Origin: Paraburkholderia fungorum
GTDB lineage: Bacteria > Pseudomonadota > Gammaproteobacteria > Burkholderiales > Burkholderiaceae
Reading direction: 5' to 3'
Assembly: GCF_003610895.1 (NCBI RefSeq)
Contig: NZ_MCAS01000018.1
Location: 165 to 64,164 of the forward strand
DNA length: 64,000 nucleotides
Part shown: piece by piece, positions 43,155-52,155 of the stretch
How the letters are laid out: each line of letters starts with the position of its first letter
How positions within the stretch are numbered: the stretch's first letter is position 1
The notes under the pieces: model-generated
What the model saw: only the letters and a program-made list of their open reading frames with translations
Database searches by the model: none
What the model was told of the DNA's origin: nothing
Translations under genes and position numbers: made by a program

Positions 43155-43436
43155 TGCTTTTCCTCTTCGTTATGCCGCGCGGACCAGAAGCGGCGCGGCA
43201 ACGCCAGGACCGGCGCCACAGGGGAAGAGTAGTGTTATGCCATTCCAGAGAACCACGCCCTACGTGATGTACGCGCGCGAACCGCTGGAATGACACAAAG
43301 CTCTGCCCTGAGGCCCGGCCGTATTTCTGCTTTTTTGCTACTTTCTTACTGCTATTTTCCTGCTAGCCGCCACATGAATCGTCACGCTACCGCGACTGGC
43401 AGGCGGCGCGCATCACATGAAGCGCACCGTGCAAAA
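43155..43436 (-). other. pnp 5' leader region with long-range hairpin
   Basis: About 280 bases between the rpsO terminator and pnp, without a convincing gene. Arms CATTCCAG (43241-43248) and CTGGAATG (43285-43292) can form an 8-bp stem. In E. coli the pnp leader folds into an RNase III target used for PNPase self-control; a similar role here is inference. Confidence 0.4.
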
Positions 43437-43471
43437 ACAAAATGCCTGTATCAGTTGAACTGACACAGGCA
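43436..43471 (-). terminator. Terminator after rpsO
   Basis: A 12-bp stem with one G-U wobble in the leftward RNA (43443-43454 with 43460-43471) and a TTGAA-type loop, followed by a T-rich tract. It lies 21 bp beyond the rpsO stop. Confidence 0.85.
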
Positions 43472-43492
43472 TCTTGCTGAACGACCGGCCGA

Positions 43493-43765
43493 TTACTTAC
43501 GCAGACCCAGCTTCTCGATCAGTGCGCGGTAACGATCCGCGTCCTTACCCTTCAGGTAGTCGAGCAGCTTACGACGGCGGCTCACCATGCGCAGCAGACC
43601 GCGGCGGCTGTGGTGATCCTTCGTGTGAGCCTTGAAGTGAACGGTCAGTTCGTTGATACGGGTCGTGAGCAACGCGACCTGAACTTCGGGGGAGCCGGTG
43701 TCGTTAGCTGCGCGTGCGAATTGCGCAACGACGTCGGACTTCTTGCTTGTTTCAACTGCGGACAT
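43493..43765 (-). CDS. rpsO: 30S ribosomal protein S15
   Basis: 90 residues. It binds 16S rRNA helices early in 30S assembly. Signatures are FKAHTKDHHSRRGLLRMVSRRRKLLDYL and the C-terminal RYRALIEKLGLRK. The start at 43765 gives the family length; an upstream open extension of 11 residues is not conserved. It is separated from pnp by a terminator. Confidence 0.98.
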   Translation of the reverse strand: MSAVETSKKSDVVAQFARAANDTGSPEVQVALLTTRINELTVHFKAHTKDHHSRRGLLRMVSRRRKLLDYLKGKDADRYRALIEKLGLRK

Positions 43766-43959
43766 GTCGATTTCCTTGAGAACTAGACAGGCGGTCACGG
43801 AAGAAAGGCCGTGCCGTGGGTTACCCGTGTATGCATATTTCTAGCCATGCCTTACAACGGGACGCGTATTGTAGCACAGCCCGATCCGGCCGCGAACCCT
43901 GCTGCGCCGGGCGGGATCATGGACCGCCCGGGTGGCCCGGGGACCGCTCGATGGCCACT

Positions 43960-45282
43960 TTACGGCCGCTTCATCCTGCAAACGGTCGGCGGAACGGTTC
44001 GCTCGGCCGGCAGCGCCAGCACCGTGCGGAAACCGTATCCCGAGCCTTCGTTGTCGAACTTGACGCCCGGGGTGCCGGCCTTGTCCATCTCCATCACGTA
44101 AAGGGGCTGGATCAGCTGGTGGTCTTCCGCGCGCATCCACGATGCATGGAAACCGTTATCGAATTTGATGCCTTCGAGCGCCTTGGCGACAGCCGTCGGG
44201 TCGGCACTGCCGGCGCGGTTCATTGCGGCGGCGAGGGTTTCGATCATCAGCGGCATGCGCAACACCGGGTAATCGTCCTGTGCCTGAGGGAAACGGGCAC
44301 GAAACGCCGCGTACCAGGCGTCGGAGGGCGCGCCGCCGGCGTTCGGGTGCCAGTCGGCTACCGCGATCACATGTTTGACGCCGGCGTCGCCCAACGCGGC
44401 CGGCGCGCCGAGACTGTTGCCGTAGAACGTGTAGAACTTCGTATCCAGACCCTGCTCCCTTGCCGCCTTGACGAGCAGTGTCAGGTCGTTGCCCCAGTTG
44501 CCGGTGATGACGGCGTCCGCGCCGCTCGCGCGGATCTTCGCGATGTATGGCGCGAAATCCTTCACGCGGCCGATGGCATGAAATTCGTCGCCCACTACCG
44601 TGATATCCGGCCGCTTGGTGGCCAGCGTCGAACGCGCGAGGCTGCTGACGTCGTGACCGAAGCTGTAATCTTGATTCAGCAGATAGACTTTCTTCACCGA
44701 TTTATCGCGCTGGATCACGTCACCGAGCGCATCCATCCGCATGCCCGCGTGCGCGTCGAAACGAAAATGCCAGAAACTGCAGTCCGCGTTGGTCAACGCG
44801 GGATCGTCGGCGGAATAGTTGAGGAACAGTTCGCGATTACCCGGCTCGCGGCTGTTCTGCTTGTCGATCGCGCCGATCAGCGCCGCGGCGACCGCCGAGC
44901 TGTTGCCTTGCATGATGTAGCCGATATGGCGATCGGCGGCAGCGCGCAGTTGCACGAGCGCTTCTTCGGTGCTGCCTTTGCTGTCGAGCACGACGAGTTC
45001 GAACGGATGCGTGCCGTCGGCGAGCTTCACGCCGCCTTGCGCGTTCACCTGCTCGACGCCGAACCGTAGATTGCGCTCCACCGCCGCGCCCGCGTTCGCG
45101 AACGGGCCGGACATGCCTTCGATCAGCGCCAGCTGGATCGGCGCGCCTGTGGGCTTATTGACCGGCTTGCCTGCCGGACCCGATGCCGCCTCTGCCGCGG
45201 CGTGAGACGCCACGGCCGTCGAAATCGCCGCCAGTGCGATGACTGCCGCTGCTGCCGCCCGTTGCCACTTCGCCATCGTCAT
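43960..45282 (-). CDS. Branched-chain amino acid-type ABC transporter substrate-binding protein
   Basis: A 440-residue periplasmic protein with a Sec signal peptide ending near SHAAAEA. It has the type I Leu/Ile/Val-binding fold (IQLALIEGMSGPFANAGAAVERNLRFGVEQVNAQGGV). No permease or ATPase genes are adjacent, so it either feeds a distant transporter or acts as a sensor. The ligand cannot be read from the sequence. The start is placed at 45282, just before the basic part of the signal peptide; ATG 45276 is an alternative. Confidence 0.85.
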   Translation of the reverse strand: MTMAKWQRAAAAAVIALAAISTAVASHAAAEAASGPAGKPVNKPTGAPIQLALIEGMSGPFANAGAAVERNLRFGVEQVNAQGGVKLADGTHPFELVVLDSKGSTEEALVQLRAAADRHIGYIMQGNSSAVAAALIGAIDKQNSREPGNRELFLNYSADDPALTNADCSFWHFRFDAHAGMRMDALGDVIQRDKSVKKVYLLNQDYSFGHDVSSLARSTLATKRPDITVVGDEFHAIGRVKDFAPYIAKIRASGADAVITGNWGNDLTLLVKAAREQGLDTKFYTFYGNSLGAPAALGDAGVKHVIAVADWHPNAGGAPSDAWYAAFRARFPQAQDDYPVLRMPLMIETLAAAMNRAGSADPTAVAKALEGIKFDNGFHASWMRAEDHQLIQPLYVMEMDKAGTPGVKFDNEGSGYGFRTVLALPAERTVPPTVCRMKRP

Positions 45283-45466
45283 TGCCCCGTCTGATTCGTT
45301 GAAGCGCGGATCATAGGGCGTTCCGGACGGAATAAGCAAGCCGGCGAATTCGTTAATGTGCATTCAGCGGCGCCGTGCACGAAGCGCAAATCTTTTGCTG
45401 CCGCCCGTGTCAAAATAATGCGTCTCGATGATAAAAACCGCTACTCAAATGCCATCGGAGGAATTC

Positions 45467-46030
45467 ATGTTCAACCGCCATCCATTCACGGCGGCCTCGA
45501 CCGAAGTTCAGCCCGCCGCACGCCTGCGCCGCGCCGCGCTCGTCTGCCTGAGCGCGCTCACGCTCACGGTTACCCTCGCCGGTTGCGCACAGCCGTGGCA
45601 GCAGTACCAGCAAGGCGCGGACGAATCGACCATCGTCGCCCGCCTCGGCGCACCGCGTGAAAGCTACGATCTGCCCAACGGCGGCAAGCGCCTGATGTGG
45701 CCGACCCAACCGATGGGTGAAACCACCACCGCCGCCGACATCGACGCGTCCGGCAAGATCGTCACCGTGCGCCAGGTGCTGCAGCCCAACGAGTTCTACC
45801 GGGCGGAAATCGGCAAGTGGACAAAGAGCGACGTGCTGGTGAATTTCGGCCGCCCGGTCGAAACGTCGTACTTCCCGCTGATGAAGCGTGAGGTCTGGAC
45901 GTATCGCTATCTGGAAGACAACGTCTGGTACATGATGTACAGCTTTTATTTCGACGATCAGGGCATTGTGCGGCTCACGCAGAAAACGCCTGATCCGCTG
46001 CACGATCCGGATCGCCGCAGCCTGTTCTGA
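45467..46030 (+). CDS. Outer-membrane-type lipoprotein, BamE/SmpA-like
   Basis: 187 residues. A lipobox VTLAGC is at the end of the signal peptide, so the mature N-terminus is a lipidated Cys. The next residue pair Ala-Gln suggests outer-membrane sorting rather than inner-membrane retention. The body contains the pattern (S/E)TIVARLGAPRESYDLPNGG and a second copy-like stretch WTKSDVLVNFGRPVE, both reminiscent of the BamE/OmlA fold. Its function is not known. A GGAGGAA site precedes the ATG. Confidence 0.8.
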   Translation: MFNRHPFTAASTEVQPAARLRRAALVCLSALTLTVTLAGCAQPWQQYQQGADESTIVARLGAPRESYDLPNGGKRLMWPTQPMGETTTAADIDASGKIVTVRQVLQPNEFYRAEIGKWTKSDVLVNFGRPVETSYFPLMKREVWTYRYLEDNVWYMMYSFYFDDQGIVRLTQKTPDPLHDPDRRSLF

Positions 46031-46064
46031 GCACCCGCGCGAACCTGTTGCGCATGAATCTGCG

Positions 46065-46092
46065 AAGCCGCCTCCTCAGGCGGCTTTTTTTT
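46065..46092 (+). terminator. Terminator after the lipoprotein gene
   Basis: GCCGCC / GGCGGC stem with TCCTCA loop, followed by eight T. Confidence 0.93.
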
Positions 46093-46257
46093 ATTTATGT
46101 CGCATGACGGCGAATTTTATTTCGTGCACGGCGGATTTATTTTTTGATAGAAAGCTATTCGTAAGCATTGATTCGGCGTTGTCCACGCTCCCGCGGTCCG
46201 CGCACAGCCGTGAATCCGGCTACGAATCGGTGCACCCTTCTTACGGAACCGCTATCG

Positions 46258-46896
46258 ATGAACCGTCCGAAACGCCTGCTGGTCGCCAACGTCGCGTGGG
46301 CGCACGAAACCGCCGCGCGCAACCCCGAATTTTTCCGTGATCTGGTGCGAGGACAGAATCCGCACGTGCTGTGGGTCGGCTGCTCGGACAGCCGCGTGCC
46401 CGCGGAAACCATTACGCATTGCGAGCCGGGCGATCTGTTCGTTCACCGTAACATCGCCAACCTCTTCCATCCCGACGACGACAACACCGCGAGTGTTCTC
46501 GAGTACGCGGTGCGGGTGCTGAAAGTGGGCCACGTGATCGTCTGCGGCCACTACGGCTGCGGCGGTGTGCGCGCCGCGTTGCTGCCGCCGGAACCGACAT
46601 TGCCGCACGTGAATCGCCGGATCGCGCCGTTATGCGCGCTAGCAAAAGCACATGACGCCGAGCTCAAAAGTCATGCGCGCGAGCAGGAGCGTGTCAATCG
46701 CCTCGCGGAACTGAACGTGCTCGAACAGGTGCGCCAGTTGCGCGCGAGTTCGATCGTGCGGGACGCCGGCCCGGCGCCTCTTGTTCACGGCTGGATCTTC
46801 GCGCTCGAGGACGGGCGCATCAAGGTACTCACGTCCGGCTATGAAGCCGACGACGCGATGACCTGCACCACCGCCGCCCATAGTGCGGCCGCCTGA
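46258..46896 (+). CDS. can: Beta-class carbonic anhydrase
   Basis: A 212-residue zinc enzyme that interconverts CO2 and bicarbonate. The zinc ligands are C42 (with D44 and R46 in GCSDSRVPAE), H98 and C101 (GHYGCGG). The ATG at 46258 is the family start; the open frame upstream overlaps a promoter-like stretch. A SulP transporter gene follows 78 bp later, making bicarbonate handling a likely shared task. The gene symbol is by analogy with E. coli Can. Confidence 0.93.
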   Translation: MNRPKRLLVANVAWAHETAARNPEFFRDLVRGQNPHVLWVGCSDSRVPAETITHCEPGDLFVHRNIANLFHPDDDNTASVLEYAVRVLKVGHVIVCGHYGCGGVRAALLPPEPTLPHVNRRIAPLCALAKAHDAELKSHAREQERVNRLAELNVLEQVRQLRASSIVRDAGPAPLVHGWIFALEDGRIKVLTSGYEADDAMTCTTAAHSAAA

Positions 46897-46974
46897 TGCG
46901 CAGCTTTCAGCGCGAACGGGCCTCGGTTTGACCCTCGCCGCCTGCGCGACTCCACACACTACCGCACCGACTCC

Positions 46975-48555
46975 ATGAACCTTCGAGCTTTTTTGTCCAC
47001 GTTTCAACGCGATCTGCTGGCCGGCACGGTCGTTTTCCTGGTGGCGTTGCCGCTATGTCTGGGCATCGCCAATGCGTCGGGCGTCGAGCCATTTGCCGGG
47101 CTTGTGTCGGGCATCGTCGGCGGCCTCGTGGTTGCCGTGCTGAGCGGCTCGCGCCTGAGCGTCAGCGGGCCGGCGGCGGGCCTCGTCGTAATCGTCGTCG
47201 ACGGAATCGCGCAACTCGGCAGTTTTTCCGCGTTTCTGCTGGCCGTGCTGCTGTCCGGCGCGATCCAGTTCGGCTTCGGCATGTTGAAAGCCGGTAGATT
47301 CGCGGCCTATGTGCCCTCGCCGGTGATCAAAGGCATGCTTGCCGCGATCGGCGTGCTGCTGATCGTCAAACAATTCCCGCTTGCACTCGGCCTGTCCGGT
47401 TCGAATACGCCGGCTGGGTCGCAAGCTGCCGCTCAGGTGGCCGGCAGCGTCACCACCCCGTTCGGCTCGATATCGCTCGCGGCCTGCGTGATCACGTTGC
47501 TGTCGCTGGCGATTCTGGTGGGTTGGGAAACGCGCGCGCTACGCCGCTTCAAGCTCGTGCGTCTCGTCCCCGCACCGCTCGCCGTGGTTCTGCTGGGGAT
47601 CGGCGCGACGTTGTTGCTCAACCTGCTCGGCCCGTCGTTCGCGCCGCCTGCCGAGCATCGCGTGGCGCTGCCGTCGCTCGAATCGTTCGGCGCGTTGCGA
47701 CTTGCCCTCGAATGGGTCGACTTCGGCCCGCACTTCGCGCAACTGCTCAATCCGGATGTCTGGCGCGTCGCCATCACACTGGCGATCGTCGCGAGTCTCG
47801 AAACGCTGTTGAGCCTCGAAGCCGTCGAACAGATCGATCCCGCGCGCCGCACCGCGCCACCGGATCGCGAACTGAAGGCACAAGGGGTGGGCAATCTGAT
47901 CGCCGGCGCGATCGGCGGTCTGCCGATCACCTCGGTCATTGTTCGCAGTTCCGCCAACGTGCATGCGGGCGCGCAGAGCCGGCTCTCCGCGATCATCCAT
48001 GGCGTATTGCTGCTGGTGAGCGTGTTCGCGCTCACCGGTGTCATCAATCTGATTCCGCTTGCCTGTCTCGCCGCAATTCTTATCTTCACCGGCGTGAAAC
48101 TCGCCAAGCCTTCGTTGTTCGTCGCCGTCGCGAGGCAAGGGTTCGCGCCGTTTGCGCCGTTCATCGTCACGCTGGTTGGCGTGCTCGCCACCGATCTGCT
48201 GATCGGTATCGTGCTCGGCATTCTGTGCAGCGTGCTGCTCGCACTGTACGCGAATCTGCGCAGTCCGATCGTGCTCGCGCAACATGGCGATCACTATCTG
48301 CTGTCGTTTCGCAAAGACGTATCGTTTCTCGGCAAGGTGCCGCTCAAGCATTATCTGCAGCAGATTCCCGATGGCGCGACCTTGATCGTCGACGCAACAC
48401 GCGCCGACTTCGTCGATCACGATGTGCGTGAATTGCTGGACACGTTTGTCGCCGATGCGCCGCGCCGCGGGATCGCGGTTGAAGTGCGGCATCAGGTGCA
48501 GGCACAGGCCCGCGCGGCACGTGGGTGGTCAATGCGGCGCGCGGCCACGGAGTAG
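46975..48555 (+). CDS. SulP family inorganic anion (likely bicarbonate) transporter
   Basis: 526 residues: about 11-12 membrane segments followed by a C-terminal STAS domain (from about residue 430, FRKDVSFLGKVPLKHYL). The signature SGPAAGLVVIVVDGIAQLG of transmembrane 3 and the SLETLLSLEAVEQIDPARR region of SLC26/SulP are intact. The carbonic anhydrase gene just upstream suggests bicarbonate as substrate; sulfate is the alternative for this family. Substrate assignment is inference from context. Confidence 0.9.
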   Translation: MNLRAFLSTFQRDLLAGTVVFLVALPLCLGIANASGVEPFAGLVSGIVGGLVVAVLSGSRLSVSGPAAGLVVIVVDGIAQLGSFSAFLLAVLLSGAIQFGFGMLKAGRFAAYVPSPVIKGMLAAIGVLLIVKQFPLALGLSGSNTPAGSQAAAQVAGSVTTPFGSISLAACVITLLSLAILVGWETRALRRFKLVRLVPAPLAVVLLGIGATLLLNLLGPSFAPPAEHRVALPSLESFGALRLALEWVDFGPHFAQLLNPDVWRVAITLAIVASLETLLSLEAVEQIDPARRTAPPDRELKAQGVGNLIAGAIGGLPITSVIVRSSANVHAGAQSRLSAIIHGVLLLVSVFALTGVINLIPLACLAAILIFTGVKLAKPSLFVAVARQGFAPFAPFIVTLVGVLATDLLIGIVLGILCSVLLALYANLRSPIVLAQHGDHYLLSFRKDVSFLGKVPLKHYLQQIPDGATLIVDATRADFVDHDVRELLDTFVADAPRRGIAVEVRHQVQAQARAARGWSMRRAATE

Positions 48556-48590
48556 CGCGAGCCGGGATCATGCACATGGCGGCGGCTGCA

Positions 48591-48632
48591 AAAACGCGAA
48601 ACCCCGTGCTTTTCAGGGCACGGGGTTTCGCG
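48591..48632 (-). terminator. Terminator after leuA
   Basis: A perfect 15-bp stem (48595-48609 with 48618-48632) with a T-run on its leftward side. It is one of the strongest hairpins in the window. It could also stall rightward transcription from the SulP gene. Confidence 0.9.
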
Positions 48633-48674
48633 TCAATCTGCTTCAGCTAGCACGCAACCGGCGCGCCGGCCCTT

Positions 48675-50222
48675 TCACTCCGAACGTTGCGGATTCAACT
48701 TGTCGGCGTTCGAATACAGTTTGTTGAGCGCCGAGATATAAGCCTTCGCAGAAGCCGCGACGATATCCGGATCGGTGCCCACACCGTTCACGATCCGGCC
48801 GCTCTTCGACAGCCGCACGGTCACTTCGCCCTGCGCCTGCGTACCGGTTGTGATGGCGTTCACCGAATACAGCAGCAGTTCCGACCCGCTTCCCACTTCC
48901 GTTTCGATCGCATTGAGCGTTGCATCCACCGGACCGTTGCCGCGCGCTTCCCCGGTTACTTCCTTACCTTCGACCGAGAACACGATCTTCGCGTGCGGCT
49001 GCTCGCCGGTTTCCGAATGCTGCGACAGCGACAGGAACTTGTAGTGCTCTTTCTCCTGCGCTTCGGCCGATTCCTCGGTGACGATCGCGATGATGTCCTC
49101 GTCGAAGATTTCGGATTTGCGGTCGGCCAGCTCCTTGAAGCGTGCGAACGCGGTATTCAGTTCGCCTTCGCTATCGAGCGCGATGCCCAGTTCCTGCAGA
49201 CGCTGCTTGAACGCATTGCGGCCCGACAACTTGCCCAGCACGATCTTGTTCGCGCTCCAGCCCACATCTTCGGCACGCATGATTTCGTATGTGTCGCGCG
49301 CTTTCAGCACGCCGTCCTGGTGAATGCCGGACGCGTGCGCGAATGCGTTCGCGCCGACCACCGCCTTGTTCGGCTGCACGACAAAACCGGTGATCTGCGA
49401 CACCAGCTTCGAAGCCGGCACGATCTGCGTGGTATCGAGACCAATATCGAGGCCGAAGTAATCTTTGCGGGTCTTCACCGCCATCACGATTTCTTCGAGC
49501 GACGTATTGCCCGCGCGCTCGCCGAGACCGTTGATGGTGCATTCGACCTGGCGCGCGCCGCCAATCTGCACGCCGGCCAGCGAGTTCGCCACCGCCATGC
49601 CAAGGTCGTTATGGCAGTGCACCGAGAACACCGCCTTATGCGAGTTCGGAATCCGCTCGCGCAGCGTCTTCACCAGCTGGCCGTACAACTCCGGCACGCC
49701 ATAGCCGACCGTGTCAGCGATATTGATGGTGGTGGCGCCCTCGGCAATCACCGCTTCCAGCACACGGCACAGGAAGTCCATGTCCGAGCGGCTGCCGTCT
49801 TCCGGCGAAAACTCGACGTCGTCCGTGAACTTGCGGGCAAATCGCACCGCCAGTTTCGCCTGCTCGAACACCTGATCCGGCGTCATGCGCAGCTTCTTTT
49901 CCATATGCAGCGGCGACGTTGCGATGAACGTGTGGATGCGGAAATGATCGGCCGGTTTGAGTGCGTCCGCAGCGCGTTGAATGTCTTTGTCGTTGGCACG
50001 GGCCAGCGAGCAGATCGTGCTGTCCTTGATCAGGCCCGCGATCGTCTGGATCGAATCGAAGTCGCCATTCGAGCTGGCCGCGAAGCCGGCTTCGATCACG
50101 TCAACTTTCATCCGTTCGAGTTGCTTCGCGATACGGATTTTTTCTTCCTTCGTCATCGACGCGCCGGGCGATTGCTCGCCGTCACGCAACGTAGTGTCGA
50201 ATATGATCAGTTTGTCGGACAT
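48675..50222 (-). CDS. leuA: 2-isopropylmalate synthase
   Basis: 515 residues. It condenses acetyl-CoA and 2-oxoisovalerate in the first committed step of leucine synthesis. The N-terminal TIM barrel has IIFDTTLRDGEQSPG and the metal-binding SVHCHNDLGMAVANS; the C-terminal domain (about 390-515) is the leucine-binding allosteric domain. The ATG at 50222 fits homologues; the upstream extension does not. A separate promoter and a structured leader precede it. Confidence 0.97.
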   Translation of the reverse strand: MSDKLIIFDTTLRDGEQSPGASMTKEEKIRIAKQLERMKVDVIEAGFAASSNGDFDSIQTIAGLIKDSTICSLARANDKDIQRAADALKPADHFRIHTFIATSPLHMEKKLRMTPDQVFEQAKLAVRFARKFTDDVEFSPEDGSRSDMDFLCRVLEAVIAEGATTINIADTVGYGVPELYGQLVKTLRERIPNSHKAVFSVHCHNDLGMAVANSLAGVQIGGARQVECTINGLGERAGNTSLEEIVMAVKTRKDYFGLDIGLDTTQIVPASKLVSQITGFVVQPNKAVVGANAFAHASGIHQDGVLKARDTYEIMRAEDVGWSANKIVLGKLSGRNAFKQRLQELGIALDSEGELNTAFARFKELADRKSEIFDEDIIAIVTEESAEAQEKEHYKFLSLSQHSETGEQPHAKIVFSVEGKEVTGEARGNGPVDATLNAIETEVGSGSELLLYSVNAITTGTQAQGEVTVRLSKSGRIVNGVGTDPDIVAASAKAYISALNKLYSNADKLNPQRSE

Positions 50223-50366
50223 GTCGGGTCTCCTGGGGAGTCGGTCAATTGCGGGGATCGGATCTTGGAATGTTGGCGTTTGCGCCACCGTTAGCGACGC
50301 TACAAACCACAGACGAGGCAGACGGAGGGCAAAAAACCCAGCGATCAGCGAGGGTAACGCGCCGCA

Positions 50367-50435
50367 CTAGCGCGCCTCGCCGAGCACCGGCTTGTTGAGG
50401 CTCATGTGGTGGCTCAAATGGGAACGCGAACGCAT
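50367..50435 (-). CDS. Possible leader peptide upstream of leuA
   Basis: A 22-codon frame, MRSRSHLSHHMSLNKPVL..., starts almost at the predicted transcription start and ends before leuA. Only three of its codons are Leu, so it is not a classical leucine-rich attenuator peptide. It has no ribosome site; leaderless translation would be needed. Confidence 0.2.
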   Translation of the reverse strand: MRSRSHLSHHMSLNKPVLGEAR

Positions 50436-50445
50436 TTATCAATCG

Positions 50446-50474
50446 ACTATAGCGGCATTCCCCTCATCGTGCAA
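50446..50474 (-). promoter_or_regulatory. Promoter of leuA
   Basis: Leftward -35 TTGCAC (50469-50474), 17-bp spacer, -10 TATAGT (50446-50451). Both hexamers are close to consensus. It lies downstream of the pssA terminator, so leuA can be transcribed independently. Confidence 0.65.
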
Positions 50475-50522
50475 TTGGCGTCAGACCTGCCTGCCGCGCA
50501 CCACGGGAGGGGGCCCAGAACG

Positions 50523-50553
50523 AAAAACGGCAGCCTGGAAAGGCTGCCGTTTT
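50523..50553. terminator. Terminator after pssA
   Basis: A perfect 10-bp stem ACGGCAGCCT / AGGCTGCCGT with a 4-nt loop and T-tracts on both sides, 34 bp past the pssA stop. Confidence 0.92.
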
Positions 50554-50586
50554 CTCATGTCGCTTTCATGCACCGACGGAGGCGTT

Positions 50587-51456
50587 TTATCTGTCCCGCG
50601 CCACGGAGCGAGCCGGATTCGCCCGGCCCCGCAGCGCCTGGTAGCCCCAGAACACGTAGCCCGACAGGCCGTACAGCACGAACAGGCCAAACAGCATCAG
50701 CGGCGGATCGGACGACACCAGCACGAACGCCACCACCACCAGCAGAATCACGCCGAACGGCACGCGATGCCGCACGTCGAGCGCCTTGCCGCTGTAGAAC
50801 GGCGCGTTGGACACCATCGTCACACCCGCGTAGATGGTCAGCACAAAGGCAACCCACGGCAGCCACACGAGCTTGAGCGGCACGCGGTTGTCGGTGGCGA
50901 GCCACACGAAACCGGCGATCAACGCCGCGGCAGCCGGACTCGGCATGCCCTGGAAGAAACGCTTGTCGACCACGCCGATGTTGGTGTTGAAGCGCGCGAG
51001 CCGCAACGCCGCCCCTGAACAGTAGACGAACGCGGCAAGCCAGCCCCAGCGCCCGAGATCCTTCAGAATCCACTCGTACATCACGAGCGCCGGGGCCACG
51101 CCGAACGACACCATGTCCGAGAGGCTGTCGAACTGCTCGCCGAATGCACTCTGCGTATGGGTCATACGGGCAACGCGCCCGTCCATGCCGTCCAGCACCA
51201 TCGCCACGAAGATCGCGATCGCCGCGATTTCGAAGCGCACGTTCATTGCCTGCACCACGGCGAAGAAACCGCAGAACAGCGCGGCGGTGGTGAACGCGTT
51301 CGGCAGCAGATAGATGCCACGTTTTCTCAGGAACTGCTGACGCTGCGCGCGCCGGCTGTCGACTGCCGGCGACTCCGCCACGATCGGCTTGTTACGGCGG
51401 AACGGACGCGGGAGCGGTCCACTGTTACGGGGTCGACGCGGTTTGAATGCGGCCAT
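50587..51456 (-). CDS. pssA: CDP-diacylglycerol--serine O-phosphatidyltransferase
   Basis: A 289-residue integral membrane enzyme making phosphatidylserine from CDP-diacylglycerol and serine. The CDP-alcohol phosphotransferase motif is at about 89-114: DGMDGRVAR, then G and two Asp residues (GEQFDSLSD). About eight hydrophobic helices follow. The first 45 residues are basic and probably cytosolic. It is paired with psd, located 24 bp upstream, giving phosphatidylethanolamine synthesis. Confidence 0.95.
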   Translation of the reverse strand: MAAFKPRRPRNSGPLPRPFRRNKPIVAESPAVDSRRAQRQQFLRKRGIYLLPNAFTTAALFCGFFAVVQAMNVRFEIAAIAIFVAMVLDGMDGRVARMTHTQSAFGEQFDSLSDMVSFGVAPALVMYEWILKDLGRWGWLAAFVYCSGAALRLARFNTNIGVVDKRFFQGMPSPAAAALIAGFVWLATDNRVPLKLVWLPWVAFVLTIYAGVTMVSNAPFYSGKALDVRHRVPFGVILLVVVAFVLVSSDPPLMLFGLFVLYGLSGYVFWGYQALRGRANPARSVARDR

Positions 51457-51480
51457 TCGGAAAACCTCCTTGGTGCCGCT

Positions 51481-52119
51481 TTATAGTTCAGCGAGGATCG
51501 TGGACGACGCGGAAACCTTCTCGCCGATCGACACCCGCGGACGGCTGCCAACCGGCAGATACACGTCGACGCGCGAGCCAAACCGGATAAATCCATAACG
51601 TTGACCACGCGTGAGCGGCTCACCCGCCCGCACGTAGCAAAGAATACGGCGTGCGATCAGGCCGGCGATCTGCACCGAGGTCACCGTCTGGCCGCCGGCC
51701 ATTTCGATCACCACCGCGTTGCGCTCGTTTTCGGTCGAAGCCTTGTCCACAGCGGCATTCAGATACGCGCCCGGAAAATATTCGACCTTGGAGATCGCGC
51801 CATCCACCGGCGAGCGTTGCGAGTGGACATTGAAAACGTTCATGAACACGCTGATTTTCAGCGCTTCACGGTTGGCATACGGGTCATGCGCTGTTTCGAC
51901 CGCGACGATACGGCCGTCGGCCGGACACAGCACGGCATTCGCCTGGGTCGGAATCGGGCGTGCCGGATCGCGGAAGAACTGCACCACGAAGATCAGGATC
52001 AGCCAGAACAGCCATGCAATGCCGAACCCCGCGAAGGCGTGAACCAGTAAAGCAACAACGGCCGCGATGGCGATGAACGGCCAGCCTTCTCGCGCGATGA
52101 TCGGATGAGGGTAATTCAT
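51481..52119 (-). CDS. psd: Phosphatidylserine decarboxylase (short form)
   Basis: 212 residues. The proenzyme self-cleaves to form a pyruvoyl group: the cleavage Gly-Ser pair is G181-S182 in FIRFGSRVDVY. Other conserved parts are NVHSQRSPVDG and ADGRIVAVE. This is the short Psd type also found in archaea and many alpha- and betaproteobacteria. The start MNYPHPII at 52119 is chosen because the upstream extension lies in the ilvC terminator region. Confidence 0.94.
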   Translation of the reverse strand: MNYPHPIIAREGWPFIAIAAVVALLVHAFAGFGIAWLFWLILIFVVQFFRDPARPIPTQANAVLCPADGRIVAVETAHDPYANREALKISVFMNVFNVHSQRSPVDGAISKVEYFPGAYLNAAVDKASTENERNAVVIEMAGGQTVTSVQIAGLIARRILCYVRAGEPLTRGQRYGFIRFGSRVDVYLPVGSRPRVSIGEKVSASSTILAEL

Positions 52120-52155
52120 GGATGGCTTCAGTATTTTTGTAAAACCGTAGGATAG

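Larger units (their letters stand above)
50223..50522 (-). other. leuA leader region
   Basis: This 300-base stretch holds a promoter at 50446-50474, a possible 22-codon leader reading frame (50367-50435), a GC-rich hairpin inside that frame, and a T-run near 50332-50338. Attenuation of leuA is possible, but no clear terminator/antiterminator pair could be drawn by eye. Confidence 0.4.

Noticed and set aside
40908..43232. A 774-codon open frame opposite pnp
   Set aside because: Same codon-bias shadow effect; pnp on the other strand has every expected domain.
46168..46257. N-terminal 30-residue extension of carbonic anhydrase
   Set aside because: It lacks a ribosome site and family similarity; the ATG at 46258 gives the usual length.
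50332..50360. Terminator in the leuA leader at the T-run
   Set aside because: The best stem is only four base pairs (ACCC/GGGT) with a 12-nt loop, too weak to call.
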